64,000 bases of DNA from VXYL01 sp964348085 (GTDB lineage Bacteria > Pseudomonadota > Gammaproteobacteria > Pseudomonadales > Azotimanducaceae): assembly GCA_964348085.1 (NCBI GenBank), contig CAYGBI010000008.1:8803-72802 (forward strand), in the 5' to 3' direction. Of the stretch, positions 51,619-60,446 are shown one piece after another. The notes under the pieces were generated by a model, which had not been told where the DNA came from, ran no database searches, and saw nothing but the letters and a program-made list of their open reading frames with translations. The translations under genes were made by a program, and so were the position numbers. Numbering within the stretch: the first letter of the stretch is position 1; each line of letters starts with the position of its first letter.

Positions 51619-52092
51619 GTGACAGAACCCATCATCGGCACCGACGCGCCGCTCAACGAGCACCAGCGCGAGAACTTAAGCCTAGTGCTCGACATGATCG
51701 TGCCCGCGAGCGACGACGGACGCAAGCCGAGCGCCCGAGAGGTCGATGTGCTCGGCTACATCCAACGGCACGAAGAGAAGACCCTGCCGACGCTGCGCGC
51801 CGAGTTGGATCGTCTCGATGCGGCTGCGGAAGCGGCATTCGCCCGGCCTTTCGCGTCCGTCGAACCGCCTGATCGAATAAAGCTGGTCGACGATATGCGC
51901 ACCCGTGAGCCGAACTTTCTTCGCGCACTGGCGCTGCAAACGGTCACCTGCTACTACCAAGACGACCGCGTGGTTGGCACCTTGGGCCTCGAAGCCCGGC
52001 CCCCCTTCCCCGACGGTTATGCCGTGGCTGCGGGCGACCTCTCGCTGCTGGAACCCGTTCGCGCACGCGGCAAGCGCTATCGCGACGCCTGA
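51619..52092 (+). CDS. Gluconate 2-dehydrogenase subunit 3-like protein
   Basis: 157 aa, matching the Gluconate_2-dh3 small-subunit family: NLSLVLDMIVPASDDGRKPSA near the start in two parts, the ADVLGYIQ-like EVDVLGYIQ, and the end block LQTVTCYYQDDRVVGTLGLEARPPFP. These subunits partner GMC flavoproteins and often carry a Tat signal; here no Tat motif is visible. The GTG at 51619 has AGGAG at 51605-51609. Likely forms a dehydrogenase with the upstream GMC protein. Confidence 0.88.
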   Translation: MTEPIIGTDAPLNEHQRENLSLVLDMIVPASDDGRKPSAREVDVLGYIQRHEEKTLPTLRAELDRLDAAAEAAFARPFASVEPPDRIKLVDDMRTREPNFLRALALQTVTCYYQDDRVVGTLGLEARPPFPDGYAVAAGDLSLLEPVRARGKRYRDA

Positions 52093-52106
52093 GGCGTCGG
52101 GGCGCG

Positions 52107-53078
52107 TCAACCCGAAGGGATGCGTGCGAACTTCTGCAACGAGTGACAGTCGAGGGGCACGAGTCCCCGATTGGCGCCGCCGCTGAACACCACTTCGGCA
52201 ACGTACAGATCGCCCTTGGAGTCCGACCAGATGCCATGCGGAGCGAAGAAGTTGCCCGGCCGCACCGGATCGGCACCGCCGAAGCGGGTGACGATGTCGC
52301 CGTCCAGATCCAACAGCGTCACCCGCGCATGGGGCGTGTGCGGCAAGATCTCCACATCCGGCGAGCGGCCCGCGATCTCGCCCAACTCGGCGACGTAGAG
52401 AATGTCGTCATCATCGATGTAGAGATCGTCCGGGCGGGTGACGTGGGTCCACTCCCTGACGTACTCGCCGTTCGGCTTGAACACTTGGATGCGGGAGTTC
52501 TCGCGGTCGGCGACGTAGACGGTGTCGTCTGCGTCGACGGCGATAGCATGCGGCAGCCGGAACTCGCCCGGCCCGGTTCCCGGCTCGCCCCACGAGAACT
52601 CGTGCTCGCCAGCAGCGGAGAACTTATGCACCCGCGCGTTGCCGTAACCATCGGCCACATAGAGCTCGCCGGTGCTCGACAACGCCACGTTGGTGACGCG
52701 GTTGAATGGCCCGCCACCGAATTGCACCGCGGTTTCGCCGGGCACGAAGCCGGTCTCCGCCGGCCGGTCCTTCTCGCCAAGCGTTTGCAGAAGCTCGCCG
52801 CTCGGCGTGAAGACGCGCACCGTGTGGTCGAAGTTGTCGGCGGCGTATATGCGGTCGTCCGGGCCGATGTAGATGCCGTGGGGATTGGTGAACACGCCCT
52901 CGCCCCAAGCGTCCAGGAAGTTGCCGTCGGCATCGAAGACGATCATGGGATGCTCGCCGCGGTTGAAGGCGTAGACGCGGTCCTTCGAGTCCGTCGCCAC
53001 CCCGGCGACTTCGACGAAGCTCCAGCCCTCCGGCAGCTTCTCCCAACCTTCAAGAACTTCGTACTCGATTCGCGCCAT
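52107..53078 (-). CDS. NHL-repeat beta-propeller protein
   Basis: A 323-aa six-bladed propeller of NHL repeats, with recurring blocks such as PHGIYIGPDDRIYAADN, PHAIAVDADDTVYVADREN and PHGIWSDSKGDLYVAE. Similar to peptidyl-alpha-hydroxyglycine lyase-type or SMP30-like proteins often found with oxidoreductases in catabolic clusters. No signal peptide. The ATG at 53078 is preceded by AGGGAGGAAACG, a strong ribosome site. Activity unknown. Confidence 0.85.
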   Translation of the reverse strand: MARIEYEVLEGWEKLPEGWSFVEVAGVATDSKDRVYAFNRGEHPMIVFDADGNFLDAWGEGVFTNPHGIYIGPDDRIYAADNFDHTVRVFTPSGELLQTLGEKDRPAETGFVPGETAVQFGGGPFNRVTNVALSSTGELYVADGYGNARVHKFSAAGEHEFSWGEPGTGPGEFRLPHAIAVDADDTVYVADRENSRIQVFKPNGEYVREWTHVTRPDDLYIDDDDILYVAELGEIAGRSPDVEILPHTPHARVTLLDLDGDIVTRFGGADPVRPGNFFAPHGIWSDSKGDLYVAEVVFSGGANRGLVPLDCHSLQKFARIPSG

Positions 53079-53196
53079 CGTTTCCTCCCTAGTCCGCAGT
53101 ATCGATCATACTGCTTGCGTCGCGGAGGTCACCGGCGAATCGTGCGCCCGGGCGTGGTGGTAGGCTTAGGCGACTTTCAACTTGAGGCCACCACCA

Positions 53197-54141
53197 ATGA
53201 CCGCGAACGGCAAACCCCACTTCGGCGTCACTCTGCCGCAAATCAAACGCCCTTGGGTGGCGGCAGCGCAGGCGGCCCGCGGTTTCGAGGCGCTTGGTTT
53301 CGACTCGCTGTGGGTGTGCGATCACCTGTACGGACCGCAGTCGCCGCAATTGCCCATTTTGGAGGCGTGGTCGATGGTGTCCGCGGTGGCCGCCATTACC
53401 GAGCGGGTGGAAATCGGCACGCTGGTGACGCCGGCTGGGATGCGCAATCCCGCCCAACTAGGCAAAGTGATCGCCACCGCCGACAACATCGCCGGCGGGC
53501 GCGTGATCGCGGGCTTGGGCGGCGGCTGGATGCCGCGCGAGTTCACCGACTTCGGCTTTCCGTTCCTGTCGACGCGGGAGCGGCTGACGCAGCTCGAGGA
53601 GACGGTCGAGCTGTTCAAGCGCATGTGGGGTGACGAAGAGGAAGTTAGCTACGCCGGCAACTTCGTCCACGCCGACAACGTCGTCTGTCAACCGAAGCCG
53701 CCGCGCAAAGTGCCGATCTTGATCGGCGGCGCCGGCGAAAAGGTGACTCTGAAGCTCGCCGCCCGCGAGGCGGACATCTGGAACAACCTGGCCGGCCAGC
53801 AAGCCGTGCTCGATCACAAGATCGACGTGCTCAAACGCCACTGCGACGCTGTCGGACGCGACGCCGACGAGATCGTCGCCAGCCAGCAGTGTTTGGTCAC
53901 CATCGCCCCGGACGCCGAAAGCGCCGGCCCCATGGCCGACCGGGCGGCAAAGATTTTCGGCGGCCACATGGGCGATCCGAAGGGGCCGCTCGCCATTACC
54001 GGCACGCCGGAGCGCTGCGCCGAGCAGATTCAGAAACACATCGACCTCGGCTGCACCATGTTCATCATGGAGTTCTTCGGCAAGGACACAATGGCGCCGG
54101 CGCAGTTGTTCGCCGAAGAAGTGGTACCGCAATTCCGTTGA
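53197..54141 (+). CDS. LLM-class flavin/F420-dependent oxidoreductase
   Basis: A 314-aa luciferase-like monooxygenase fold protein: FGVTLPQ start, FDSLWVCDHLYG, RVEIGTLVTPAGMRNPAQLGKVIATAD in parts, GRVIAGLGGGWMPREF and PILIGGAGEKVTLKLAAREAD. The family uses FMN or F420; which one cannot be decided here. The ATG at 53197 follows TTGAGG; an alternative TTG at 53182 is less likely. Its TGA overlaps the next gene's ATG by one base. Confidence 0.9.
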   Translation: MTANGKPHFGVTLPQIKRPWVAAAQAARGFEALGFDSLWVCDHLYGPQSPQLPILEAWSMVSAVAAITERVEIGTLVTPAGMRNPAQLGKVIATADNIAGGRVIAGLGGGWMPREFTDFGFPFLSTRERLTQLEETVELFKRMWGDEEEVSYAGNFVHADNVVCQPKPPRKVPILIGGAGEKVTLKLAAREADIWNNLAGQQAVLDHKIDVLKRHCDAVGRDADEIVASQQCLVTIAPDAESAGPMADRAAKIFGGHMGDPKGPLAITGTPERCAEQIQKHIDLGCTMFIMEFFGKDTMAPAQLFAEEVVPQFR

Positions 54142-55475
54142 TGCGCCGGGCGCTCGCCGCCTGCGTTGTGCTGACGCTGGCGGGGTGCGCCGTCACGTCT
54201 GTGTCGAAGCCGTTCGACGGGCCGCTCCAAGTCAGCGCCAACGGCCGTCATCTGACTTGGCACGACGGCACGCCGTTCTACTACGTCGCCGACACGCCAT
54301 GGCAGTTGCTGGCATCCCTCGACCTGCCGCAAGCCAAGGAGTACATCGACATTCGCGCCGCACAGGGCTTTACCGCCCTGCAGTTGGTGGCTACGCCGTG
54401 GTCGTTCGACGATGCCGCGGCGCGCTGGGATTTCGAGGGCGAGCAGGGCCAAGCCCGAACCAATGCCTACGGCGAACCGCCCTTCTTCTCGGCCAACGGC
54501 AACGCACCCGAAGACAACGACGATGCGCGCTTCGACCGCCTCAACGACGCCTATTGGCGGCATGTGGATGCGGTACTCGACTATCTGGCGACAAACGGCA
54601 TGGCGGCGTACTTCATACCTTTGTGGGCCAGCAACTTCAGCCGTCACTTCACGGCCGACGCGCATTACGCCATCGGCAAGACCTTGGGTGCGCGCTATCG
54701 CTCCCAGAGCAACTTGATCTGGGTGCTCGGCGGCGACGAGGCCCGCGTAAGCCTCGCCAAGTACCGCCGACTTCTTGCCGGCTTGCGCGACGCCGAAGTG
54801 ACGCAACTCGTGACGATGCATCCGAGGTCGGGACGTAGCAGCTCGGATCACTTAACCCATGAACTCGACTTTCACTCCGTGCAAGACCGCGGCGATGTGG
54901 CCGGCATGGTGCGCCGCATCCGAGCGGATTACCGACGCGCCCCGACGAAGCCGACGTTTCTCGCGGAAACATGGTACGAGCACGATAAGGCTGGCGGCGT
55001 GTTCGGCATCCACAAGCCCGGCGACACGCCCGCGTTTCGCGCCCACTATTGGGCAGCGCGCTTGAGCGGCGGCTTCGGCGAAGGCTATGGCGGCTGGACG
55101 ATTTGGCTCAACCTAAGCCGCTGGCGCGAGGACATTCGCCGCACGGGGGCGCTCGCTATCGCCACGCACATGCGCAACATTCTCGCCAGCGTGGATTGGC
55201 ACCACCTCGTGCCGGACGACGCACACTTGGCGATCAGCCCCGACCGCGCCGTCCACGTGGCCCGCTCGGACACCAGCAAGTCCGCGGTCGCCTATTTCGA
55301 GTCGCCGACACCGGTGACGCTGAACGCGGATTGGTTCGGTGGCGAAGTCTTGCTCAAGTGGTACGACCCGGGGAGCGGCGTAAAGACGAACTCGCAAACG
55401 GTCGCGGCCAACGTCACGATACGCCCGCCGCTTGACGGCGACAGCGTGCTCGTCGCCGCTCTGCTAAGCCCGTGA
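54141..55475 (+). CDS. DUF4038-type glycoside hydrolase-like lipoprotein
   Basis: A 444-aa predicted lipoprotein (lipobox LTLAGC, Cys at 16). The TIM-barrel domain resembles DUF4038/apiosidase-like (GH140-type) proteins: GTPFYYVADTPWQLL, QGFTALQLVATPW, NLIWVLGGDEAR, FLAETWYEHD and GGWTIWLNL. A C-terminal putative collagen-binding-like (DUF5060/12299) beta domain follows. Acts at the cell envelope, probably on plant or algal glycans. It overlaps the LLM stop by one base. Confidence 0.8.
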   Translation: MRRALAACVVLTLAGCAVTSVSKPFDGPLQVSANGRHLTWHDGTPFYYVADTPWQLLASLDLPQAKEYIDIRAAQGFTALQLVATPWSFDDAAARWDFEGEQGQARTNAYGEPPFFSANGNAPEDNDDARFDRLNDAYWRHVDAVLDYLATNGMAAYFIPLWASNFSRHFTADAHYAIGKTLGARYRSQSNLIWVLGGDEARVSLAKYRRLLAGLRDAEVTQLVTMHPRSGRSSSDHLTHELDFHSVQDRGDVAGMVRRIRADYRRAPTKPTFLAETWYEHDKAGGVFGIHKPGDTPAFRAHYWAARLSGGFGEGYGGWTIWLNLSRWREDIRRTGALAIATHMRNILASVDWHHLVPDDAHLAISPDRAVHVARSDTSKSAVAYFESPTPVTLNADWFGGEVLLKWYDPGSGVKTNSQTVAANVTIRPPLDGDSVLVAALLSP

Positions 55476-55529
55476 GTCGATAGTCGTAGAAGGACTTAAG
55501 CGCCCGGGGCCCGCCCCAAACGCTCTTCG

Positions 55530-56879
55530 TCAGTCCGCCGTCGCCAAAGCCGGGCTACTTCGTTCTTTAAGCCGCTGCAAGCCACGAGCGTGCGAGGCCT
55601 GATTGAAGAACAGCAAGACGCCAGCCGCTGCGGCCAACAACACCCCCATCAACACGAACTCTTCACTAAAGCCCAAGTCATCCGCTATCGGCGCGAACAA
55701 CCACGCACCGATGCTGCGGCTTAGATTGGCAAGCGACATGTAGATGGCGAACTGCGTCGCCGACACCTTGTTCCAGCAGAGGTTCATGAACAACGCGATG
55801 ATGGTGACGAAGACAAGCTGACCGCACACCTCCGCCAGCAGCGCCATCGTTACGATAAAGCTCATGTTGTCCCACAGCGTGGGCGCGAGGCCAACGATGA
55901 AGTGGCAAGCGGCGGCGGCGCACAAGGCGAACGCTAGAAACCGCTGGGCGCCGGAACGGTCGATGAACGGCCCTACGGCGACGCCGACCAGCCCCGCGAG
56001 AATGCCGGCGACGCCGGTGAACTGGGTGTACACCACCGTGGAGATGCCGAGCTCTTGGGTGGCGAAAAACGGAAACACCGTCATCGCGATGCCGTCGCGC
56101 ACGCGGTTGACGAACTCGACCAAGATCAGCACCAAGCTCATCGGCAACACCAGCGTGCGCACGAGGTCCACCAGCATTTCCGGAACCCGAACGCCGAAGG
56201 GCCTCAGCACGACCAGCCGCGTGCTTGCCACATCCTCGCGGGGCGTCGCGTCGCCGGCGGTCCACGGCAATACACGCTCGCCGGAACGCTCCCGCACGAT
56301 CGCCGCCCAAGAGAAGATCGCCGCCAGCGTCGCCGCGCAAGCGAGCGCCGCGACGGCGAGGCCGAAGCGCGTCAGCAAAATACCGCACAGCGCACCGAAC
56401 GCCGCGTAGCCGGCCCGCTGACCGAAGGCCATGAACGCGTTGGCGCGGCCACGCTCGTTCAACGGCAATACGTCAATGGCCATGCCGTCCACCGCGACGT
56501 CTTGGGTCGCGGCAAATGCGTTGATGACGAAGCCAACGACGATCAAAGGCAATAGCGAGTCGCCGTTCACGTCGCCGCTCAACGCCAACGCGACGAAAGA
56601 CAGCGTGAGCCCACCTTGGGCGGCGATCACCCACGGGCGGCGAAAACCCATCGCCAAGAACGTGAAACGGTCCATGAACGGACCGGTGACGAGCTTCAGC
56701 GCCCACGGCAACGTCACCACGCCGAGGTAAGACGAGACTGCGCCTTCGCTCACCCCTTGCTCGGCCAACCATGCGGGAATGGCGACGGACAACAGGCCGA
56801 TGGGCACGCCTTGGGCGAAGTAGAACGCGCAGAACGTGCCGAAGCGCAGCCACCGGTGTTGGGTCAGAACGAGCTGCAT
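55530..56879 (-). CDS. MFS permease (PAT/AmpG-like)
   Basis: A 449-aa transporter with about 12 membrane helices. The N-terminal block FYFAQGVPIGLLSVAIPAWL and PWALKLVTGPFMDRF are typical of the PAT branch (AmpG, acetyl-CoA permease). A long central charged loop (about 195-225) separates the halves, and the second half ends with a basic tail. Substrate unknown. Start ATG at 56879. Confidence 0.85.
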   Translation of the reverse strand: MQLVLTQHRWLRFGTFCAFYFAQGVPIGLLSVAIPAWLAEQGVSEGAVSSYLGVVTLPWALKLVTGPFMDRFTFLAMGFRRPWVIAAQGGLTLSFVALALSGDVNGDSLLPLIVVGFVINAFAATQDVAVDGMAIDVLPLNERGRANAFMAFGQRAGYAAFGALCGILLTRFGLAVAALACAATLAAIFSWAAIVRERSGERVLPWTAGDATPREDVASTRLVVLRPFGVRVPEMLVDLVRTLVLPMSLVLILVEFVNRVRDGIAMTVFPFFATQELGISTVVYTQFTGVAGILAGLVGVAVGPFIDRSGAQRFLAFALCAAAACHFIVGLAPTLWDNMSFIVTMALLAEVCGQLVFVTIIALFMNLCWNKVSATQFAIYMSLANLSRSIGAWLFAPIADDLGFSEEFVLMGVLLAAAAGVLLFFNQASHARGLQRLKERSSPALATAD

Positions 56880-57184
56880 GGGGGCGAAGCGTACCAGTTC
56901 CCGGGTAGGGTTATGCGGCGCTCGGCAGACCGAGGCCGGAATCCGCTCGCTTACGCCGTCGTCCTTACTAGGTTATGCCGCGCCAACAGACACATTGCCC
57001 TTTTCGCGTCGCCCGGCCGTGCCCAACCGCCCGTGGTGGACGTCCGCATCGCGCCGAGAACGGCCAAGCGGGGGCCCGGCAAAGCGCGACGAGGGGGCGT
57101 ATCGGGCCAGATTCGACGGAGGAGCGACGATGCCGGGCGGGATGCACGGCCGTACGAATGCCGCGCGGCCTTTACCACCGGCGG
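56880..57184. other. 305-base intergenic region
   Basis: Lies between the MFS gene start and the stop of the APH-like gene, both minus strand. GC-rich; I see no gene, strong promoter or repeat I can support. Confidence 0.55.
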
Positions 57185-58138
57185 CTAGAACATCGACTTG
57201 AGCACGTCCGCCACCGCCAATCCCCGGGCGACATCCCTGTGCTGGCCGGCCGGCGTGTTCCACCAACAAGCCAGCACCGTCTGCGCGAATCCCCAACCCG
57301 CGATTCGTTTGGCGTCGAATCCGGTAACGTCGGCGAGTATCGACACTCTGGCGCGCAGGAGGCGTGGCAGGTGCTCGGCGCTGACGCCGTCCAAGCCGTT
57401 GCGCAGCATCGCCGCGCACTCGTGCGCGGGATCGCCGACCACGCCCTTGGCATCGATCACCTTCCAGCCCCCTTCCGCAGACAGCACATTGCCGTGGTGC
57501 AAATCACCGTGGAGGAGGCGTTCGTCACCTGTCGGGAGTGCCAAAGCGTTGGCAACCCCTTTGGCCCGCTCCACAACCGCCCGCTCACATTCCGGCGACG
57601 GCGAACCCAGCGCCTCCGGCACCTCGATGTAGTACATGCCCTCGAACCAAGTCGTCACCCGAGGCAGCGCCACATCCGGCACTCGTCCGCTCAAGGCGGC
57701 AATCAATGTGCCAATGACTTCCGTGGCGAACTCGTCGTCGTGCGTCGGCAACGGCTCGCCGGGCCGGAGTTCTTCCATCAAGTACGCGCCAAGCCGTTCG
57801 CTGGTGTCGAGCAAGCGAACTACGCTGTTGCCCTGCTGCAAGCGCAACCAAGCCACCTCGCTGGCCAGCGCATCATCGTCCCAAATGAACTTCGCCACCG
57901 CCGTGCCCAGACGATCCCGCGGCGCCTTGAGGCGGCCCTTGACCAGATAGTTGAACGAAAGCCCAGCCAGCGGCTGTGGGGCAACGAGGCCCCAGTGCTC
58001 CGCGCCAGCGGCCACCAAGCGGGGCAGTCGCCGCAACCAACGCTCGCCAGCCCCGTCGCCGTAGAACACCACGTTGGCGACGAAAACCTCGGGGTAGCGG
58101 TGTCCGTTTCTCCTTACCAGTCTGTCTTCGTCGCTCAT
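57185..58138 (-). CDS. APH(6)/hydroxyurea phosphotransferase-like kinase
   Basis: A 317-aa protein kinase-like phosphotransferase of the streptomycin 6-kinase (APH_6) group. The catalytic loop LLHGDLHHGNVL (Asp base, Asn) and the metal-binding VIDAKGVVGDPAHE are intact; the N-lobe has AVAKFIWDDD. Substrate may be a sugar or antibiotic, and resistance is not implied by sequence. Its ATG overlaps the stop of the PHP phosphatase (ATGA). Confidence 0.85.
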   Translation of the reverse strand: MSDEDRLVRRNGHRYPEVFVANVVFYGDGAGERWLRRLPRLVAAGAEHWGLVAPQPLAGLSFNYLVKGRLKAPRDRLGTAVAKFIWDDDALASEVAWLRLQQGNSVVRLLDTSERLGAYLMEELRPGEPLPTHDDEFATEVIGTLIAALSGRVPDVALPRVTTWFEGMYYIEVPEALGSPSPECERAVVERAKGVANALALPTGDERLLHGDLHHGNVLSAEGGWKVIDAKGVVGDPAHECAAMLRNGLDGVSAEHLPRLLRARVSILADVTGFDAKRIAGWGFAQTVLACWWNTPAGQHRDVARGLAVADVLKSMF

Positions 58139-59085
58139 GCTCTGCTATCTCCCTTCGCTGTCGTCGCGTACGGTTGTCCGGTCCTCCTTACGCATTGTTT
58201 GGCCGCATTTGTTTGGTATAACTCGGGATAGTGGGAGAGGCGAGCCGCGTCACCGGGGATTGGCCGCGGCCGCCGCCAATCGGTGGCGGCGCCGGCGGCA
58301 CGCAAGATCTCTATGCCGCGTGCCACATTCAGGCCGACCGTGGCTACGCCATGCGAATCGTCGCCCGGCGCCAAGTGGATGCCCAGTTCCACCGCCCGTC
58401 GCAGCCAAGGCGCCGATACATAGGGTTCTTTCTGGCCTTTCGTCAATGCACGGACATTGAAGTCCAGAATCAGGTCCAATTCCGCGATTCTCGCCAAGTT
58501 GCGCAACGCTCGCTCGCGGATCGCGCCAACCTGCCAGCGGGCTTGGTAGTCCGCATCGAACACCCGGATCAGGTCGAAGTGACCGACGACGCTAGGGCGA
58601 AACGTATCGATCAACGCCAATTGCCGGTCGAAGTAGGCGCAGTAGAGTTCGACGACGCCACCGGCCCGGGCCAGCGCGCGTGCGTACTCTCGCTCGGAGT
58701 AGTCGAACGGCACGTCGCCCACATGGTGCAGCGAGCCCACGATCATATCCGGCGAGAACTCGTCGATCACCGCTTGCACCGCGTGTTCGTAGCCGCGGCA
58801 ACCTTCGGTTTCAAAGCCCACGTAGATGTCGATTTCCCCGGCCCGGGCGGTTTGCAGCCGCCGCGCCTCGGCGAAATAGCGGCGAAACCGCAAGCGCAGG
58901 GCGTCGAGGTCCGGCGCTTCGTCCTCGGGAATGAGGGCGCCGTCCGTCGGCGCCATATGTTCCGTCAGGCAAACCCAGCGAAAGCCGCGGTCGATATACG
59001 CTTGGACAACGTCGGCGAGGGTGTCCTCGGCGTGCCCGCAAAACTCGCCGCTGTGCCCGCCGTGAACCGAAACAAAGTCGACCAT
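58135..59085 (-). CDS. Histidinol-phosphatase-type PHP domain protein
   Basis: A 316-aa PHP phosphoesterase. The metal motifs appear in order: SVHGGHSGEF (HxH equivalent), CLTEHMAPTD, IDIYVGFETEGC, IVGSLHHVGD, VVGHFDLIRVF and GDDSHG. This fits HisK-type histidinol-phosphate phosphatase, but other PHP substrates are possible. The ATG at 59085 begins the first motif block closely; a longer frame upstream overlaps the divergent dehydrogenase. Coupled to the APH-like gene downstream. Confidence 0.85.
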   Translation of the reverse strand: MVDFVSVHGGHSGEFCGHAEDTLADVVQAYIDRGFRWVCLTEHMAPTDGALIPEDEAPDLDALRLRFRRYFAEARRLQTARAGEIDIYVGFETEGCRGYEHAVQAVIDEFSPDMIVGSLHHVGDVPFDYSEREYARALARAGGVVELYCAYFDRQLALIDTFRPSVVGHFDLIRVFDADYQARWQVGAIRERALRNLARIAELDLILDFNVRALTKGQKEPYVSAPWLRRAVELGIHLAPGDDSHGVATVGLNVARGIEILRAAGAATDWRRPRPIPGDAARLSHYPELYQTNAAKQCVRRTGQPYATTAKGDSRA

Positions 59086-59099
59086 ATGCCTCGCGTTGA

Positions 59100-59116
59100 T
59101 TTTCGCATGGCGAAAA
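59100..59116. promoter_or_regulatory. Perfect inverted repeat between divergent genes, candidate operator
   Basis: TTTTCGC-atg-GCGAAAA, a perfect 7-bp inverted repeat centred in the 72-base gap between the divergent PHP and acyl-CoA dehydrogenase genes, with TTGATT just left and TATAGA (59122-59127) just right. Position suits a shared regulator site. Confidence 0.4.
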
Positions 59117-59157
59117 CGCCGTATAGATGATAGAACAGAGGCCATGGGGAGCGGAAA

Positions 59158-60357
59158 GTGAGCGACGGCAACCACTACGGCTTCACGCTGCCGGACGAAC
59201 TGATCCTGCTGCGCGATCAGATTCGTCGCTTCATGCGCGAAGAGGTCAAGCCGGTCGAGGATCGCCTGCCGCACGACGCGACCGGTTGCGCCGCCGAAGA
59301 TCGGCGGCGTCTGCGCGCCAAGGCCGAAGCGATGGGACTGACGAGGCTGACCGTGCCGGAGGAGTACGGCGGCAATCCGGTAAGCGCCTTGGCAAGGGTG
59401 ATCATCGCCGAAGAATCGGCCAAGTGCCGGCTCGGCGGCTACGCGCCGGCGCTCGGCGCATTCGGCGGCGGCCCGCCGAACATCATCTGGCACGGCACGC
59501 CGGCGCAAATCGAAAAATACGGCGTGCCCTGCGTCACCGGCAACAAACGCGCCTTCGTGGCGATCACCGAACCCACGGGCGGCTCCGACCCGCGCAACAA
59601 CATCCAAACTCGCGCCACGTTCAAGGACGGCAAGTGGCTACTGAACGGCCGCAAGATGTGGATCACTGCCGCCCTAGGGGCGGACTACGGCATCGTCTTC
59701 GCACGCACCAAGGACGGCACCGCCGATGCGCCGCCGGAAATCACCGCGTTCATCGTCGAGCCGAAATTTCCCGGTATCTCCTTCAACGAAATCAAAGTCA
59801 TCCGCGCCCTTTCGCCGTACGAGATCGTGCTCGAAAACTGCCAAGTACCGGCCGAGAACGTGCTCGGCGCGGTCGGCCGCGGGTTCGGCGTGGCGCAGAA
59901 TTGGCTGGTGGACGCCCGCATTCCGTACGCCGCCGGCTGCATCGGCATCGCCCAGGAGGCGCTCGATATGGCCTGCGGCTGGGTCAAGCAACGTCCGGCG
60001 CGAGGCGGAATGCTGGCGGACAAGCAGGCCATCCAATGGATGATCGCGGACTCCGAAGTGGAACTCCGCGCCGCCCGCCTGTTGATTTACGACGCGGCAT
60101 CGAAGGTCGACCAAGGCCTACCGGGCAAGGTGGATGCCTCGGTCTGCAAACTCTACGGCACCGAGACCGCCGGTCGGGTGGTGGACCGCGCCATGCAGAT
60201 GTTCGGCGGCATGGGCATGGCGAAAGAGATGCCGTTGGAGCGTTGGTATCGGGAACTGCGGGTAAAGCGGATCGGCGAAGGGCCGTCGGAGGTGCATCGC
60301 GTGGTGGTTGCCCGCGATAAGCTCCGCAACACCGACGGCGGGGTGTATTTCGGGTAG
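59158..60357 (+). CDS. Acyl-CoA dehydrogenase
   Basis: A 399-aa FAD-dependent acyl-CoA dehydrogenase. Conserved blocks: AIT-EPTGGSDPRN (substrate/FAD loop), WLLNGRKMWITAA, a C-terminal helical domain with KLYGTETAGRVVDRAMQMFGGMGM and the closing RWYRELRVKRIGEGPSEVHR. Closest in style to the CaiA/FadE-like enzymes acting on branched or long chains. The GTG at 59158 follows GGGGAGCGG. Divergent from the PHP gene; an SDR gene follows after 89 bases. Confidence 0.93.
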   Translation: MSDGNHYGFTLPDELILLRDQIRRFMREEVKPVEDRLPHDATGCAAEDRRRLRAKAEAMGLTRLTVPEEYGGNPVSALARVIIAEESAKCRLGGYAPALGAFGGGPPNIIWHGTPAQIEKYGVPCVTGNKRAFVAITEPTGGSDPRNNIQTRATFKDGKWLLNGRKMWITAALGADYGIVFARTKDGTADAPPEITAFIVEPKFPGISFNEIKVIRALSPYEIVLENCQVPAENVLGAVGRGFGVAQNWLVDARIPYAAGCIGIAQEALDMACGWVKQRPARGGMLADKQAIQWMIADSEVELRAARLLIYDAASKVDQGLPGKVDASVCKLYGTETAGRVVDRAMQMFGGMGMAKEMPLERWYRELRVKRIGEGPSEVHRVVVARDKLRNTDGGVYFG

Positions 60358-60370
60358 TACGACCGGGTGC

Positions 60371-60432
60371 TAAGGCGGCTTGGGCTGGGGAAAAGGCGGT
60401 GCCGGAAGGCAACGGCTTTTGTGGTGTTACGG
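60371..60432 (+). repeat. Interspersed intergenic repeat, copy C
   Basis: TAAGGCGGCTTGGGCTGGGG then AAAAGGCGGTGCCGG and AACGGCTTTTGTGG, between the dehydrogenase and SDR genes and ending just before the SDR ribosome site. AAAAG/CTTTT arms suggest a stem-loop. Confidence 0.55.
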
Positions 60433-60446
60433 AGAGGAGAAGCTAA

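Noticed and set aside
57185..58138. Streptomycin resistance gene
   Set aside because: The fold is APH(6)-like and catalytic residues are intact, but no resistance context exists and the family includes metabolic kinases.
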